DNA of 25,486 nt from a virus: IMG/VR virus record IMGVR_UViG_3300036832_000468, positions 1-25,486 of that record. One strand, given 5' to 3'. The notes beneath the pieces were generated by a model. The model was not told the DNA's origin and did no database searches. It was given only the letters and a program-made list of their open reading frames with translations. The position numbers and the translations under genes were made by a program. This document shows positions 1-8,463 of the stretch, in pieces. Position 1 is the first letter of the stretch; each line of letters opens with the position of its first letter.

Positions 1-586
1 CGGCCGTGAAGGCGCTGTTGGTGATCTCGAAATTGTTGGCCAAACAGCGGATGTACTTGTTCCCGCCGCTGGCCAGGAGCCCGATGCCCGCGCCGTTGGC
101 GTTGGCCGTGGCGCTGACGTTCAGGGACGAGAGGACGGCCGTCGAGGAGTCGGTGATCGCCACACCGCCCGCAGCCGTGATCACCATCCGCTCGGTGTTG
201 TTGGTCCCGAAGCTGAGCGGCGCGTTGGCCCGGTTCCACAGGAAGCCGCCGAAGCCGCCGCCCTGGACAAGGTCGAGCGAGGTGGTCCCGGCCACGGCGC
301 CGTTGCCTGCGACCTCGATCTGGGCGAACGATCCGCTATCGGCGCGCACGCTGGCGATGGTGTTGGTCCCCGCCCGGTGCAGGTCGAACCACGCCGCCGA
401 GAACGGGCCAACGCCGACATCGAGCGGGCCGCTGACCGTGAGCGTCCCGGTCAGGCTGACATTGACGGCGCCCAGGTCCAGATCGCGGCCTTGTTTCAGG
501 TTCTCCAGATCGGCCTGCAGCAGCGCCCCGCGCATCCGCGCCTGATCGTCCGCGCTGTAGGTGGCCGGGGCGCCGGGGAGGTTCAT
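1..586 (-). CDS. Tail-fibre-like structural protein, partial (3' end beyond window)
   Basis: The reading frame opens at the ATG at 584-586, which overlaps the stop of the upstream gp10-like gene as ATGA, and stays open to the window edge (195 codons). After a short helical N-terminus (about residues 10-38, LQADLENLKQG) the protein is low in charge and rich in G, A, T, S and N. Segments such as TGTLTVSGPLDVG and ERMVITAAGGVAIT are typical of trimeric phage fibre shafts and of pre-chaperone regions of tail spikes. It is the most promoter-distal visible gene of the late operon, where P22-like phages keep tail and host-recognition genes. The family is inferred from composition and motif style only; the C-terminal receptor-binding or chaperone part is not visible. 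Confidence 0.75.
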   Translation of the reverse strand, partial: MNLPGAPATYSADDQARMRGALLQADLENLKQGRDLDLGAVNVSLTGTLTVSGPLDVGVGPFSAAWFDLHRAGTNTIASVRADSGSFAQIEVAGNGAVAGTTSLDLVQGGGFGGFLWNRANAPLSFGTNNTERMVITAAGGVAITDSSTAVLSSLNVSATANANGAGIGLLASGGNKYIRCLANNFEITNSAFTA

Positions 587-2106
587 GGCGGCGGCGGGGC
601 CGAGTCGGCGAGGTCGCCCTGGATCAGGTCGAGGCGCACATTGCCCAGCCGCCAGTCGCCGAGGCCACTGAACCGGGCGCGGACCTCGGTGGCCTGGAAC
701 AGCAGGTCGGTGGGACTGATCAGCGGCGTCGCTGCGACCGTGGTCTCGGGTCCGTTGGGCCACATGCGCAGGTAGAAGGTGGCGCTCAGCTGGCCGTTGG
801 TCAGCTGGTCGGGGACCACCCGCTGGACCTCGGCCATGTAATCGCCATTGCCGAGTTCGAACGGCCCCGTCTCAAGGTAAGGCGTCGCCCCGCCCCAGCT
901 GGTCCCGACCTCATGCTCCCAGAGCAGGCCCCCGGTGTCGACCATCATCGGGTAGGTGAACACCCCCCGGTTCTCGCCGCAGGTGCGGTTCAGCTGACCG
1001 AAGGTCCAGATATTGCGCTGCTGGCGCTGGCTCTCGCGGTACGACCAGCACACGTAACTGTCGACCTCGACGGAGGCCGAGGACGGATACAACCACCAGA
1101 CCTCCCCCTGGTCGGCGAGGTGCATGGCGCTGATCTTGCTGGCTTGGTTGACGTTGAGGTCGTTGATCAGGTCGAGCACGTCGCAGTCGAGCGGCTGCAC
1201 CGCCTGACCGTCGAACATCCAGAACGCGCCGTTCTTACCCATCCACACGGCCATGGAGTCGTGGGCGGCCTTGGCCCCGATGCTGATGATGCCGCAGCCC
1301 TCGCCGACCTTCTGGAAGCCGTAGACCAGCGGCGAGCCGATGTAGTTGGCCATCCACAGGCCGGTGTCGGTGAACAGCAGCGTGCCGCCGCGCACCACGA
1401 TCCCGCCGCGCAGCGATCCGGCCGAGGACAATTCGAAGTCGCCCGCTTGGTTGGCGGTGGTCGGCGTCCAGTCGGTGATGTCCTGCTGGTCGCACCACGC
1501 GATGCGCCGCCCGTCGCCGCCCGAGCCGAGCAGCATCAGAATCCCCTCCTGGGTGACGACCAGTGAGGTGTTGCCGGTGGGCGCTGGGGCGACCAGCGCG
1601 GCCGGGGTCGAGACGCCGAGGGTCCACTGGTAGAGCTTGCCATCGGTGTCGTTGCAGCCGACCAGATTCTGGCCCCAGGCGTCGAGGGTCCACACGGTGG
1701 CGGGCAGGAACGAGACGGTCGAGGTCGGCGGCACGCCGTAGAAGGTGCGGCCGTAAGTGCCGCCGCCGTAACCGAGGTTCTGGGTGGCGTCGTCGCGGCC
1801 CACGGCCAACCCGGCCGGGGTGATGTCGTGGCTGACCCCGTCCAGGCTCTCGGCATAGAGCTTTGAGGACGTGCCCACGGCGATCCAGTTGTTGCCCGCC
1901 AGATCGCGCCACGTGGTGATGGCGCGGGCCTTGCCGACGAACGCCGCCGCGCCGGAATGGGACTGCCAGCCGCCGACCGGCTTGATCTGGTCCTGCTGGA
2001 AACGCACCAGATTGCCGTCATGCCAGCGGCCTTTGCTCTGGTAGAGCGTGCCGTTGCGGAACAGTCCTGGCGGGGCGGTGATCTGGACGTTGCTGGGAAA
2101 TGGCAT
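583..2106 (-). CDS. Packaged-DNA stabilisation / tail hub protein (P22 gp10-like)
   Basis: This 507-aa protein has no signal peptide or membrane segment. It is rich in Trp, Gly and short beta-strand repeats: TTWRDLAGNNWIAVGTSSKL near residue 65, IAWCDQQDITDW near 205, and MAVWMGKNGAFWMFDG near 290. That is the look of the beta-propeller plug proteins of podovirus tails, of which P22 gp10 (about 470 aa) is the model. Its place after the adaptor and before fibre genes fits a component that closes the portal channel and attaches fibres. The end overlaps the next gene by ATGA. The general structural assignment is firm; the precise equivalence to gp10 is inferred from length, composition and gene order. 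Confidence 0.7.
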   Translation of the reverse strand: MPFPSNVQITAPPGLFRNGTLYQSKGRWHDGNLVRFQQDQIKPVGGWQSHSGAAAFVGKARAITTWRDLAGNNWIAVGTSSKLYAESLDGVSHDITPAGLAVGRDDATQNLGYGGGTYGRTFYGVPPTSTVSFLPATVWTLDAWGQNLVGCNDTDGKLYQWTLGVSTPAALVAPAPTGNTSLVVTQEGILMLLGSGGDGRRIAWCDQQDITDWTPTTANQAGDFELSSAGSLRGGIVVRGGTLLFTDTGLWMANYIGSPLVYGFQKVGEGCGIISIGAKAAHDSMAVWMGKNGAFWMFDGQAVQPLDCDVLDLINDLNVNQASKISAMHLADQGEVWWLYPSSASVEVDSYVCWSYRESQRQQRNIWTFGQLNRTCGENRGVFTYPMMVDTGGLLWEHEVGTSWGGATPYLETGPFELGNGDYMAEVQRVVPDQLTNGQLSATFYLRMWPNGPETTVAATPLISPTDLLFQATEVRARFSGLGDWRLGNVRLDLIQGDLADSAPPPP

Positions 2107-2121
2107 GATTCCGCGGCGCCC

Positions 2122-2583
2122 TTAGGGGAGCGAATAGGTGAGGTTGATGGTGTTGCTGGTGACCGCGTTCGTAAGGCTGTCGGTCACGACGCAATTGGCT
2201 TGGCACTGGGTGGTGTTGCCGTGGGTGGACTGGGTCAGGACATAGGTCGCGGTCGCCGTACCCTGTCCCGCTGTGATGGAGGCGCCGCCGCCGCTGATCC
2301 CGCCGAGGTTCCAGAAATAGGTGTAGGGCCCGATCCCGCCGTTCGGGGCCACGGTGACGACAAAGGCGTGGCCCCCGGAGGAGTCGGACGCGCCCTGGCT
2401 GCTGCCGATGTTGGGCGACATCGGCGTATAGGCCGACTTGCCCGCACACTCCTTGAGCCCAAAGACCCCGGACGGAACACCCGCCAGGGCGCGGACGCGG
2501 CTGTCGTTCAGGTAAAGGTTGACCGAACTGATCCCCAGTTCCGCCGCCACTTGCTTGAGGCTGCAGGGGTTCGGAGTCGTCAT
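2122..2583 (-). CDS. Phage structural protein with Ig/PKD-like C-terminal domain
   Basis: The 153-aa product starts MTTPNPCSLKQVAAELG. This resembles the opening of many phage tail-associated proteins, which read roughly ISLxxVNxELG...AVRxLAGVPSGxxxMxxLxGKS; here residues 27-49 run VRALAGVPSGVFGLKECAGKS. The rest (about 60-153) is a Thr/Ser/Gly-rich beta domain with GGIGPYTYFWN, as in Ig/PKD-type folds. The ATG at 2581-2583 is chosen because it overlaps the upstream stop (TGATG); an in-frame extension to 2784 would run through the neighbouring gene. Ig-like domains on virions usually decorate the surface or bind glycans weakly. The role here is inferred. Confidence 0.7.
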   Translation of the reverse strand: MTTPNPCSLKQVAAELGISSVNLYLNDSRVRALAGVPSGVFGLKECAGKSAYTPMSPNIGSSQGASDSSGGHAFVVTVAPNGGIGPYTYFWNLGGISGGGASITAGQGTATATYVLTQSTHGNTTQCQANCVVTDSLTNAVTSNTINLTYSLP

Positions 2584-3200
2584 CAGACGAGGTTCCGAAC
2601 GCCGTTGGCGTCGATCATGGCGGTCGCCACGCCGCCGACGTTGAACACCCACCCGGCGCCGTTCCAGTAAACCGAATTGGCGCCGGCCCCGATGGGGTTC
2701 TGCATACCCGTGGCCTGGGTCGCGCTGGCGGCGTTGCCCGAACAGGCGGCGGCGGTGGAGGCGCTGGCGGCGTTGCCCGAACACGCCGCCGCCGTGCTGG
2801 CCGAGGCCGCGTTGCCGGTGCAGCTGCCGGAACTGCCGGTGCAGTTGCCGTTGATGTTGCCGATAATCGCGAGGGTGAACTGCCAGGACCCGCTGATGGT
2901 GGCGTTGGTGTTCAGCAGCGGGATCGTGTTGCCCGAGGTCCCGACGTTGTAGGTCGCCGCGTTGCCGAGGCCGAGGTTGGCGCGCGCCGTGGTCGCGTTG
3001 GTCAGGTCGCTGAGGTTGTTGGCGGCCTGGGCGAAGAAGGTCAGCGGCTTGAGCGCGGCGGCGCCGAACGGATTATTGCCGATGGTCGCCCAGAGGGTGT
3101 CCAGGGTGGTGAGGTCGCCGTTGAGGAAGCCGCCCCAGGTGTTGTTATCGGCGCCCACGGTGGGCAGCTGCAGGCCGAGGACGGGGGTCGCTGTGGGCAT
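2583..3200 (-). CDS. Tail fibre / minor tail protein with tandem 13-residue repeats
   Basis: This is a 205-aa protein. Residues 1-35 (VLGLQLPTVGADNNTWGGFLN) and 60-82 (NNLSDLTNATTARANLGLG) match motifs that recur at the N-termini and in the shafts of phage tail fibres. The middle (about 118-160) has a repeat of the type SGNAASASTAAAC, two full copies plus degenerate flanking ones, as seen in fibre segments with regularly spaced Asn/Ala/Ser. The C-terminus (ANSVYWNGAGWVFNVGG) is beta-rich. It is small for a complete receptor-binding fibre, so it may be an adaptor or a short fibre. It lies between the adaptor and the Ig-like protein and is co-transcribed with both. Confidence 0.75.
   Translation of the reverse strand: MPTATPVLGLQLPTVGADNNTWGGFLNGDLTTLDTLWATIGNNPFGAAALKPLTFFAQAANNLSDLTNATTARANLGLGNAATYNVGTSGNTIPLLNTNATISGSWQFTLAIIGNINGNCTGSSGSCTGNAASASTAAACSGNAASASTAAACSGNAASATQATGMQNPIGAGANSVYWNGAGWVFNVGGVATAMIDANGVRNLV
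2722..2799. repeat. Two tandem 39-bp repeats inside the fibre gene
   Basis: Copies at 2722-2760 and 2761-2799 begin identically (gcgctggcggcgttgcccga) and diverge only near their ends; a shorter degenerate third copy continues to about 2820. Thirty-nine bases equal thirteen codons, so copy-number change keeps the frame. This suggests slippage or recombination adjusting fibre length. Confidence 0.85.
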
Positions 3201-3209
3201 GGCGGGCTC

Positions 3210-3869
3210 CTAGACGGTGTCGCCGCTGATCCAGTTGAACGACAGGTTGCTGCGCGGCAGCAGCCCGGCGTCGATGCGTAGGGTGCGGTCGTAGGAGGTG
3301 CGCAGGGCGGCCTGCATCTCGGCCATGGCGCGCACGAACTGGCCCTGCAGGGCCGCAGCGCGCTCATCGTTCTTGAGGAAGGCGTAGCCCGCCGCCAGGG
3401 CCCCGAACAGGTAACAATCTGGGTGGTCGATGATCACCCAGTTGGTCGGGAAGGCCACGCTCAGCGGCGGTATCTGCAGCTGGAAATCCATCAGGCCGGG
3501 ATAGGTGCGGTCGGGGACCGGCCAGAACTCCAGCTGGGCGCCGACTGCGGTGAACTCGCGCGGCTCCATGAGGATGATCGCCGGGACCGCCTTGCGCTTG
3601 TTCATCTGCTCGGGGGTGATCTGGCGCAGGGGCCTCCACGTGCCCGACTGCAGCCGTAACGACCGTAACATGCGGAACTCGGTGGGCAGGTTGACGAACT
3701 CGCCCGTGATGGTGAACGGCTGGCTGACCAGCTGTTTCGAGGTGCGCAGAATCCGGTTCATGTTCGCCTCGGCGATGGTGATGAAATCCGGGATTTGCGC
3801 GGTCAGGTCAGTACGCCGCAGCCATGCGGCGATGGAGGTCTGCAGGCTGGGAAAGTCGGCCAGGGCCAT
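3210..3869 (-). CDS. Head-tail adaptor / tail accessory protein (SU10 adaptor-like, position of P22 gp4)
   Basis: This is a 219-aa, largely helical protein. The N-terminus MALADFPSLQTSIAAWLRRTD leads into IPDFITIAEANMNRILRT, a pattern shared by the phage adaptor family that forms the ring below the portal. A beta segment with FWPVPDRTYPGLMDFQLQ (about 115-135) and a C-terminal helix with ERAAALQGQFVRAMAEMQAAL follow. This layout (helical bundle, beta-rich insert, long helix) and the place right after the coat gene fit a head-completion protein that binds the portal and seats the tail. The start at 3869 has AGAGAGG a short distance upstream. Function comes from family resemblance and order; I place moderate-to-high trust in it. 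Confidence 0.8.
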   Translation of the reverse strand: MALADFPSLQTSIAAWLRRTDLTAQIPDFITIAEANMNRILRTSKQLVSQPFTITGEFVNLPTEFRMLRSLRLQSGTWRPLRQITPEQMNKRKAVPAIILMEPREFTAVGAQLEFWPVPDRTYPGLMDFQLQIPPLSVAFPTNWVIIDHPDCYLFGALAAGYAFLKNDERAAALQGQFVRAMAEMQAALRTSYDRTLRIDAGLLPRSNLSFNWISGDTV

Positions 3870-3884
3870 GGCGCCGCCTCTCTA

Positions 3885-3923
3885 GAAAAAGGAGGGGGCG
3901 GCGACGGTTGGAATCGCCGCCCC
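3885..3923 (-). terminator. Rho-independent-type terminator between coat and adaptor genes
   Basis: A perfect 10-bp stem (GGGGCGGCGA at 3895-3904 with TCGCCGCCCC at 3914-3923, 9-nt loop) is followed on the minus strand by CTCCTTTTTCTAGA. It lies in the 109-bp gap after the coat gene. Since the adaptor and tail genes downstream must still be expressed, partial termination that boosts coat mRNA over tail mRNA is the simplest reading. Confidence 0.7.
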
Positions 3924-3978
3924 GGACGCTCCGCGAGGGGAGCGCCACCGGACGCCCGACATCGGGGCGCCAACGCCG

Positions 3979-5166
3979 TCAGTTGTTGTGGATGCGGCAG
4001 GCCAGCTGCGGGCGCAAGGCCGCCGAGCCGAACAGGATATCGAGACGGCAAGGGAACTTGTCGTTGACGATGTCGTAGGCCCGCACGATCCGCAGCGATA
4101 TCTGATCCATGGTCTCCCGATAGGCGAAGTCGACGCCCTTGGGGATGATCAGGTCGGCGGTGGCGAAGGTGAACGCATCCTCCTGATAGACCAGCGAGGT
4201 GCCGCAGCCGGTGACCGCCGTGGTGGTCTGGAAGGTCATCGCCTGGGCGCCGGACGTGGTGATGGTCACGTTCTGCTGGCCGCCCGAGATATAGATCGGC
4301 GGGGCGATTGAGATGGTCCCGGCGCCGCCCGCGTAAGGGGCGGTGACCACGAAGGTCTGCAGGATGCCGGTCGAGGCCTTCGACTCCGGGTGCACCCGGT
4401 AGATTCCAGGGACGGTGAACTGGTCGCCGATCACCATGGCCCCGGCGCCCGCCGCCACGGTCAGGGTGGTGGCCCCGTTGACGATGGACGTGACGTTGGT
4501 GGTGTAACCGGCCGCCGCGCCCGCCGAGAAGTTGGGCCACAGGGTGTTTTCGAAGAAGTCGTAGCCGGACGTGCGCCCGATCACCCCTTCCTTGTACTGC
4601 TTGCCCAAGGTCACCTGATCGTTGAACAGGCCCTTGACGTCGATCTGCAGGTCGACGGTGTCCTGGGTGTTGAGGTTGGCCGTGCGGCGGTCGAGGGGCG
4701 CGAGGTTGTCCGACAGGATTTTGCGCGCCTGCAGCACCTGCTTGAGGGTGATCGGGTTCGCCTTGTTGAACACCGCGTTCCAGACCTGGAAGGCCAGGAG
4801 ATTGATCACCGTGGCCTCGACGTTGGCCGCGAGCACGGCGATGGCGGGCGAGATGATCCGCTCGCTGAAATCGTCCAGGCTCATGGTCAGGTCGACCGAC
4901 GTGAAATTCATGTCGACGCCCATCTGGTTGGAAATGGTCAGCGGGACGTACTGCTCGACGGTGTCCTGGGTGGTCAGCGTGGGCCCGTTGCGGATCACAT
5001 ACTGGTTGGGCAGACGGACCTTGAGGGTCTGGCCGATCTTGGCGCCGGATTTGGCGAACGAGTCGTCATACTGGCGGTTGATCGTGCTCAGGAAATTGGA
5101 CTTCTGGTGCAGCACCCGCAAAGCCTCGCGGGTGATCTGCTGGACGGTGAGAAGGGTGTTGGCCAT
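3979..5166 (-). CDS. Major capsid protein, P22 coat family
   Basis: This 395-aa protein (P22 coat is 430 aa) builds the icosahedral shell. The N-terminus MANTLLTVQQITREALRVLHQ, the GQTLKVRLPNQYVIRNGP segment (about 46-63), and the MNFTSVDLTMSLDDFSERII stretch (about 86-105) followed by a long helix are typical of P22-type HK97-fold coat proteins. A Gly/Thr-rich beta insert (about 220-330) probably corresponds to the family's I-domain region. The C-terminus (DIVNDKFPCRLDILFG) also matches. The start has AAGGA six bases upstream. It lies between the scaffold and the adaptor, exactly as in P22-like phages. Confidence 0.92.
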   Translation of the reverse strand: MANTLLTVQQITREALRVLHQKSNFLSTINRQYDDSFAKSGAKIGQTLKVRLPNQYVIRNGPTLTTQDTVEQYVPLTISNQMGVDMNFTSVDLTMSLDDFSERIISPAIAVLAANVEATVINLLAFQVWNAVFNKANPITLKQVLQARKILSDNLAPLDRRTANLNTQDTVDLQIDVKGLFNDQVTLGKQYKEGVIGRTSGYDFFENTLWPNFSAGAAAGYTTNVTSIVNGATTLTVAAGAGAMVIGDQFTVPGIYRVHPESKASTGILQTFVVTAPYAGGAGTISIAPPIYISGGQQNVTITTSGAQAMTFQTTTAVTGCGTSLVYQEDAFTFATADLIIPKGVDFAYRETMDQISLRIVRAYDIVNDKFPCRLDILFGSAALRPQLACRIHNN

Positions 5167-5179
5167 GGGAGTTCCTTCC

Positions 5180-5219
5180 CAGCCGCGCCCATGCCTTTGA
5201 GGGGTTGGGGGCGCGGCTG
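5180..5219 (-). promoter_or_regulatory. GC-rich hairpin in the leader of the coat gene
   Basis: CAGCCGCGCCC (5180-5190) pairs perfectly with GGGCGCGGCTG (5209-5219) around an 18-nt loop. On the minus strand it ends directly before the coat ribosome-binding site, with no T-run after it. A role in 5' mRNA stabilisation or processing at the scaffold/coat boundary is more likely than termination. The remaining gap to 5276 shows nothing else. Confidence 0.6.
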
Positions 5220-5276
5220 CCGCTGTGCGGGTTGGGACGCGGCGTCATCGCGACGCTGCTGGTCGTGGGTTGATGG

Positions 5277-6212
5277 CTATCGCCTCGGCGCCGGGCGCTG
5301 GTTGCGCGCGGCGAGTTCGGCATTGCGCCTGCGGGCCCAGGCCTCCGGGGACTCCTTCATGGACTCCCTGGAGCCGGTCGAGACCGTCCGTCGCGACGGG
5401 GCGGTCAGGGACGCGGCGGGCTTCACGGGCACGGTTTCAGGTTCTTCACTCGACGCGGCCCGGCCACGCTGCTCGGCTTCCATGCCGAGCTTGGCGTAGC
5501 GCAGCGCCTTGAGGACGCGCGGGTCCGGTGTGGCGTCGAGTTCGGCCTTGCTGACGCCGAACTTGGCGGCGGCGAAAGCCTCCACTTCCGGGCGCAATTT
5601 GGCCCAGCCAGGGACCTCTTTGGCCAGGGTCGCCTCGCGTGCCTCGATCAGCTTGGCAACGGCTTGCTGCTGGGTGAGGGCCGAGGTCTTGGCCTTTTCG
5701 GTCAGTTCGCCGGTCAGCTTGGTCTGCTGCTCGGCGAGCCGGGTCCGGGCGTTCTCCAGATTGCGCAATTCGACCTGCGCCTGTTGCAGGCGCATGTCGC
5801 CATCGGGCAGCGCCTTGAGCGCGGCCCAGTCGATATTCTGGAACCGCTCATGCGTCGCGTTGATGGTCTCATCCAGGGCCTGGATGTTGGCCTGGATGTT
5901 GCGGATGGTCACGCGGTCTTCAAAAGTCGCCTCAGAGGCGGCCTTCTCGGCCTCATAGGCCCTGCGGTTTTCCGCAAGGTCCATGGTCTTCTTGGTGTAG
6001 TCGGCCTGCCGCAGGACCCCCTTGTCGAGGACGTCCTTGACGCTCTTGGGAACCGTGAATTTGGCCCCCTCAAGCTCGTAATCCTCCAGTTCCTCCCCCT
6101 CGCCGTCCGTATCGCCCTCAGAGGCGGTGTCGGGCTCGGTTTCGGTTGACTGGTCGACCTCGGCGTCAGGCAAGGGTTCGCCAGCGGCCGGGTCGCCGTT
6201 CACGTCAGTCAT
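5277..6212 (-). CDS. Scaffolding protein (P22 scaffold-like)
   Basis: This 311-aa protein (P22 scaffold is 303 aa) has a very acidic N-terminus (residues 15-50, many D/E) and a long charged coiled coil (about 75-185, repeated E/A/Q/R heptads such as NLENARTRLAEQQTKL). The helical segment about 200-245 is followed by a Pro/Ser/Arg-rich basic tail ending NQRPAPRR. In the P22 family a basic C-terminal helix-turn-helix binds coat and directs procapsid assembly, and the scaffold exits without proteolysis. The gene sits between portal and coat. Sequence similarity in scaffolds is low, so the call rests on position, length and charge pattern. Confidence 0.85.
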   Translation of the reverse strand: MTDVNGDPAAGEPLPDAEVDQSTETEPDTASEGDTDGEGEELEDYELEGAKFTVPKSVKDVLDKGVLRQADYTKKTMDLAENRRAYEAEKAASEATFEDRVTIRNIQANIQALDETINATHERFQNIDWAALKALPDGDMRLQQAQVELRNLENARTRLAEQQTKLTGELTEKAKTSALTQQQAVAKLIEAREATLAKEVPGWAKLRPEVEAFAAAKFGVSKAELDATPDPRVLKALRYAKLGMEAEQRGRAASSEEPETVPVKPAASLTAPSRRTVSTGSRESMKESPEAWARRRNAELAARNQRPAPRR

Positions 6213-6300
6213 CTTGGTCCTCTGTGGAAAATGGCGCCTCTCGGCGCGGTGGCGCCGCTCCCCCTTTCCCTTTCGAGACTTGGGGGTTGGCGGCGAACCT

Positions 6301-8463
6301 CTAGCCGACGCCCCCGCCTGGGGTGACCTCGGGGATTTGCACGGTCTGGTCGGTGCGGGCCTTGGCCTCGGCCATCTTCACGGCGCCGGACACCTGCATC
6401 GACTGCTGGGCCAGCTGGGCGTCGAACGCGGCCTTCTGCTGATCCAGCTGGTACTGCAGCATCATTTTCTGCCGCTGGATTTCCATCTGGCCCTGCATTT
6501 TCTGGGTCTCCAGCTGCATCTGCATCTGCAGCTTCTGGACGTCCAGCTGGTGGTCGGCCTGGGCCTGAACCATTTTGGCCTGGCTATCAGCCTGAGCCTT
6601 GGCCGCGTCACCGCCGCCCGGTGGGCCCTGCTGGGCCGCCTGCCGCGCCTGCACCAGACGGTCGGCGATCTCCTCGGCGCCGGGCCAGTCGAGGTTCCTG
6701 ACCAGCAAGTCGCCGATCACCGGCAGGATCGCCGGATCGGCCTGCGCCAGCTGGATCATCTGGCTGGCGGCTTCCTCGCGGCGGGTGGTGAAGCTCGGCC
6801 CGGCCTCCACGGCGAGGTCGTACTTGCCCGTCGTCAGGCTGAACATCTTTTCGATCACCACCGGCTGCATCAACGGATTGCCGTCCGGGCCGGGGACCGG
6901 CTGGCCGTTGGGGCCCATAACCGGCTGCATCTGCGGCTGGCCGTTGGGCAGCTTCTGCTGCTGCTGGAACGGCTGGTTGACCTGCACCTGCCGACCGCCG
7001 CCGTCCGGGCCCAGCACCCGCACCATGCGCGGCACACTGTAGACCTTGGGGATCAGGTCGATCAGGACGCGCCCGGCGTGGCGGATGCCGCGCGAGAGGT
7101 TGTCGAGGAAATGGTAGGTCGAGATGTCGCCCTCGCGCATCCGGGCCAGGATCGCCCGGCCCGAGGCCTCGTTCGACGGTTGGCCGAGGCTGGCCTGGAA
7201 CATGCCGATCACCGACTTGAGGTCTTGCGCGGCGTCGGATGCGGCCTGGATATAGCCGGTCGGCGGAGCCGGGAACTGCTGCCGCTGCGGCGCGGTCGGC
7301 CCGTCGTATTCGATGTAGGCGTGGCTTTCGAGGTTGGCGGTCTCCCACTTGTCGGCGTCGGTGGCGAACGCGCCTTTGGGCCCGATGAACGGGGCCTTGG
7401 GCGCGTAGCCGACCGCCTCGACGGCGGCGGTGCGCATGAAATTGATCGACTGCTGGCTGTCCTTGGCGTCGCGCACCAGCCCGCGCATGTAGCGCTTGCC
7501 CTCCAGATTCACGACCTCGCCATAGACCGGGATGATCGGGATGTACTTGCCCGGCCACGGCGTCACCTGCAGCACCTCGGCCCCGGTCAGCAGGTACTGG
7601 GTGACCTGATGCGATTTGACCTCGCGGGTCTGGCCCAGGGGCTCCAGGCCGATGGCGCGGAACAGGTCGAGGTTCTGGCGCACGGTCTTGAGGTCCATGA
7701 CCGCGCCATTGTTCATCATCACGATCTGCTTGGTGATTTCCTCGCGTTTCCAGTATTCGGCGAGCATCACCGTGTCGTCTTCGACCCATGGCGTGCCCAT
7801 CGCCGCATAGTCCACTTGCCAGTCGACCGGCTCCGCGCCCTTGTACTTGTCCTCGAAATCGTCCTGCCGCATCCGCGCGGTGACGAACGCCAGATTCCAG
7901 TCGGCGCTGTCGGCGCCCACGCTGTGCGGGTCGCCCCAAATGGAAAAGGGGTTGAACACCGGGTCGATGCACAGGTCGAGCAGGAAGCTGTCGTCGCTCG
8001 AATACGTCACATTGACCCGGAAATAGCCCCAGCCGTGGGTGACCGCGCTGTCGAGCGCGGTGTCATAGGCGACGTCCGCATCCGAGGTCGCCTCGATGTT
8101 CTTGATCAGGCCGTTGTAGATGTCGGCGACTTCGTCATCCGCGCCGTCGCCGACCGGGCGCACGGTGATCTGCGGCCGGTTCTGGCGGCCATCGTTGACC
8201 ACCTGCCGGATGTAGGTCGGCAGCACGTTGATGGTCTGGCAGGGCCTGCCGTCCGTCTCGCGCCGCCTGCGGACCTCATCGGGCCACTGGTCGCCGAGGC
8301 GGGCGAAGCGGATGTCGTCTATAGCGTCGAAGCGGTTTTCCGACTCCATGGTGTCGCACTGGGTGAACGCATCCTTGGCCTCGGCCAGCAGGTCGTCCAT
8401 CGACCGGCTGTTCGGCGTCGGCCGGATCGCCGGGAGGTTGCCGATGCTGGAGCCGTCAGCCAT
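6301..8463 (-). CDS. Portal protein, P22 gp1-like
   Basis: The 720-aa product (P22 portal is 725 aa) forms the dodecameric DNA channel. The N-terminal region shows hallmarks of the family: RFARLGDQWPDEVRRRRE (about 52-69), RPCQTINVLPTYIRQVVND (73-91), and RPQITVRPVGD. These are followed by ALDSAVTHGWGYFRVNV and the DPFNPFSIWGDPHS-type stretch (here VFNPFSIWGDPHS). The C-terminal 140 residues are Gln/Met/Lys-rich coiled coil (about 600-700), matching the barrel/C-terminal helical part. The start overlaps the preceding 59-aa ORF by 8 nt, which indicates translational coupling. In the 88-bp gap to the scaffold gene I see only a weak GGCGCC-type hairpin. Confidence 0.92.
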   Translation of the reverse strand: MADGSSIGNLPAIRPTPNSRSMDDLLAEAKDAFTQCDTMESENRFDAIDDIRFARLGDQWPDEVRRRRETDGRPCQTINVLPTYIRQVVNDGRQNRPQITVRPVGDGADDEVADIYNGLIKNIEATSDADVAYDTALDSAVTHGWGYFRVNVTYSSDDSFLLDLCIDPVFNPFSIWGDPHSVGADSADWNLAFVTARMRQDDFEDKYKGAEPVDWQVDYAAMGTPWVEDDTVMLAEYWKREEITKQIVMMNNGAVMDLKTVRQNLDLFRAIGLEPLGQTREVKSHQVTQYLLTGAEVLQVTPWPGKYIPIIPVYGEVVNLEGKRYMRGLVRDAKDSQQSINFMRTAAVEAVGYAPKAPFIGPKGAFATDADKWETANLESHAYIEYDGPTAPQRQQFPAPPTGYIQAASDAAQDLKSVIGMFQASLGQPSNEASGRAILARMREGDISTYHFLDNLSRGIRHAGRVLIDLIPKVYSVPRMVRVLGPDGGGRQVQVNQPFQQQQKLPNGQPQMQPVMGPNGQPVPGPDGNPLMQPVVIEKMFSLTTGKYDLAVEAGPSFTTRREEAASQMIQLAQADPAILPVIGDLLVRNLDWPGAEEIADRLVQARQAAQQGPPGGGDAAKAQADSQAKMVQAQADHQLDVQKLQMQMQLETQKMQGQMEIQRQKMMLQYQLDQQKAAFDAQLAQQSMQVSGAVKMAEAKARTDQTVQIPEVTPGGGVG

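Noticed and set aside
4390-5499. A 369-codon plus-strand frame
   Set aside because: It is the antisense of the well-supported coat gene and shows no recognisable motif.
6220-6230. DnaA box-like TGTGGAAAA
   Set aside because: It is a single site with a mismatch to TGTGGATAA, in the late operon; no cluster of boxes is seen that would mark an origin.
6213-6300. Hairpin around GGCGCC repeats between portal and scaffold as a terminator
   Set aside because: The stem is only about six pairs of self-complementary sequence with a 12-nt loop and a weak ATTTT after it, too poor to call.
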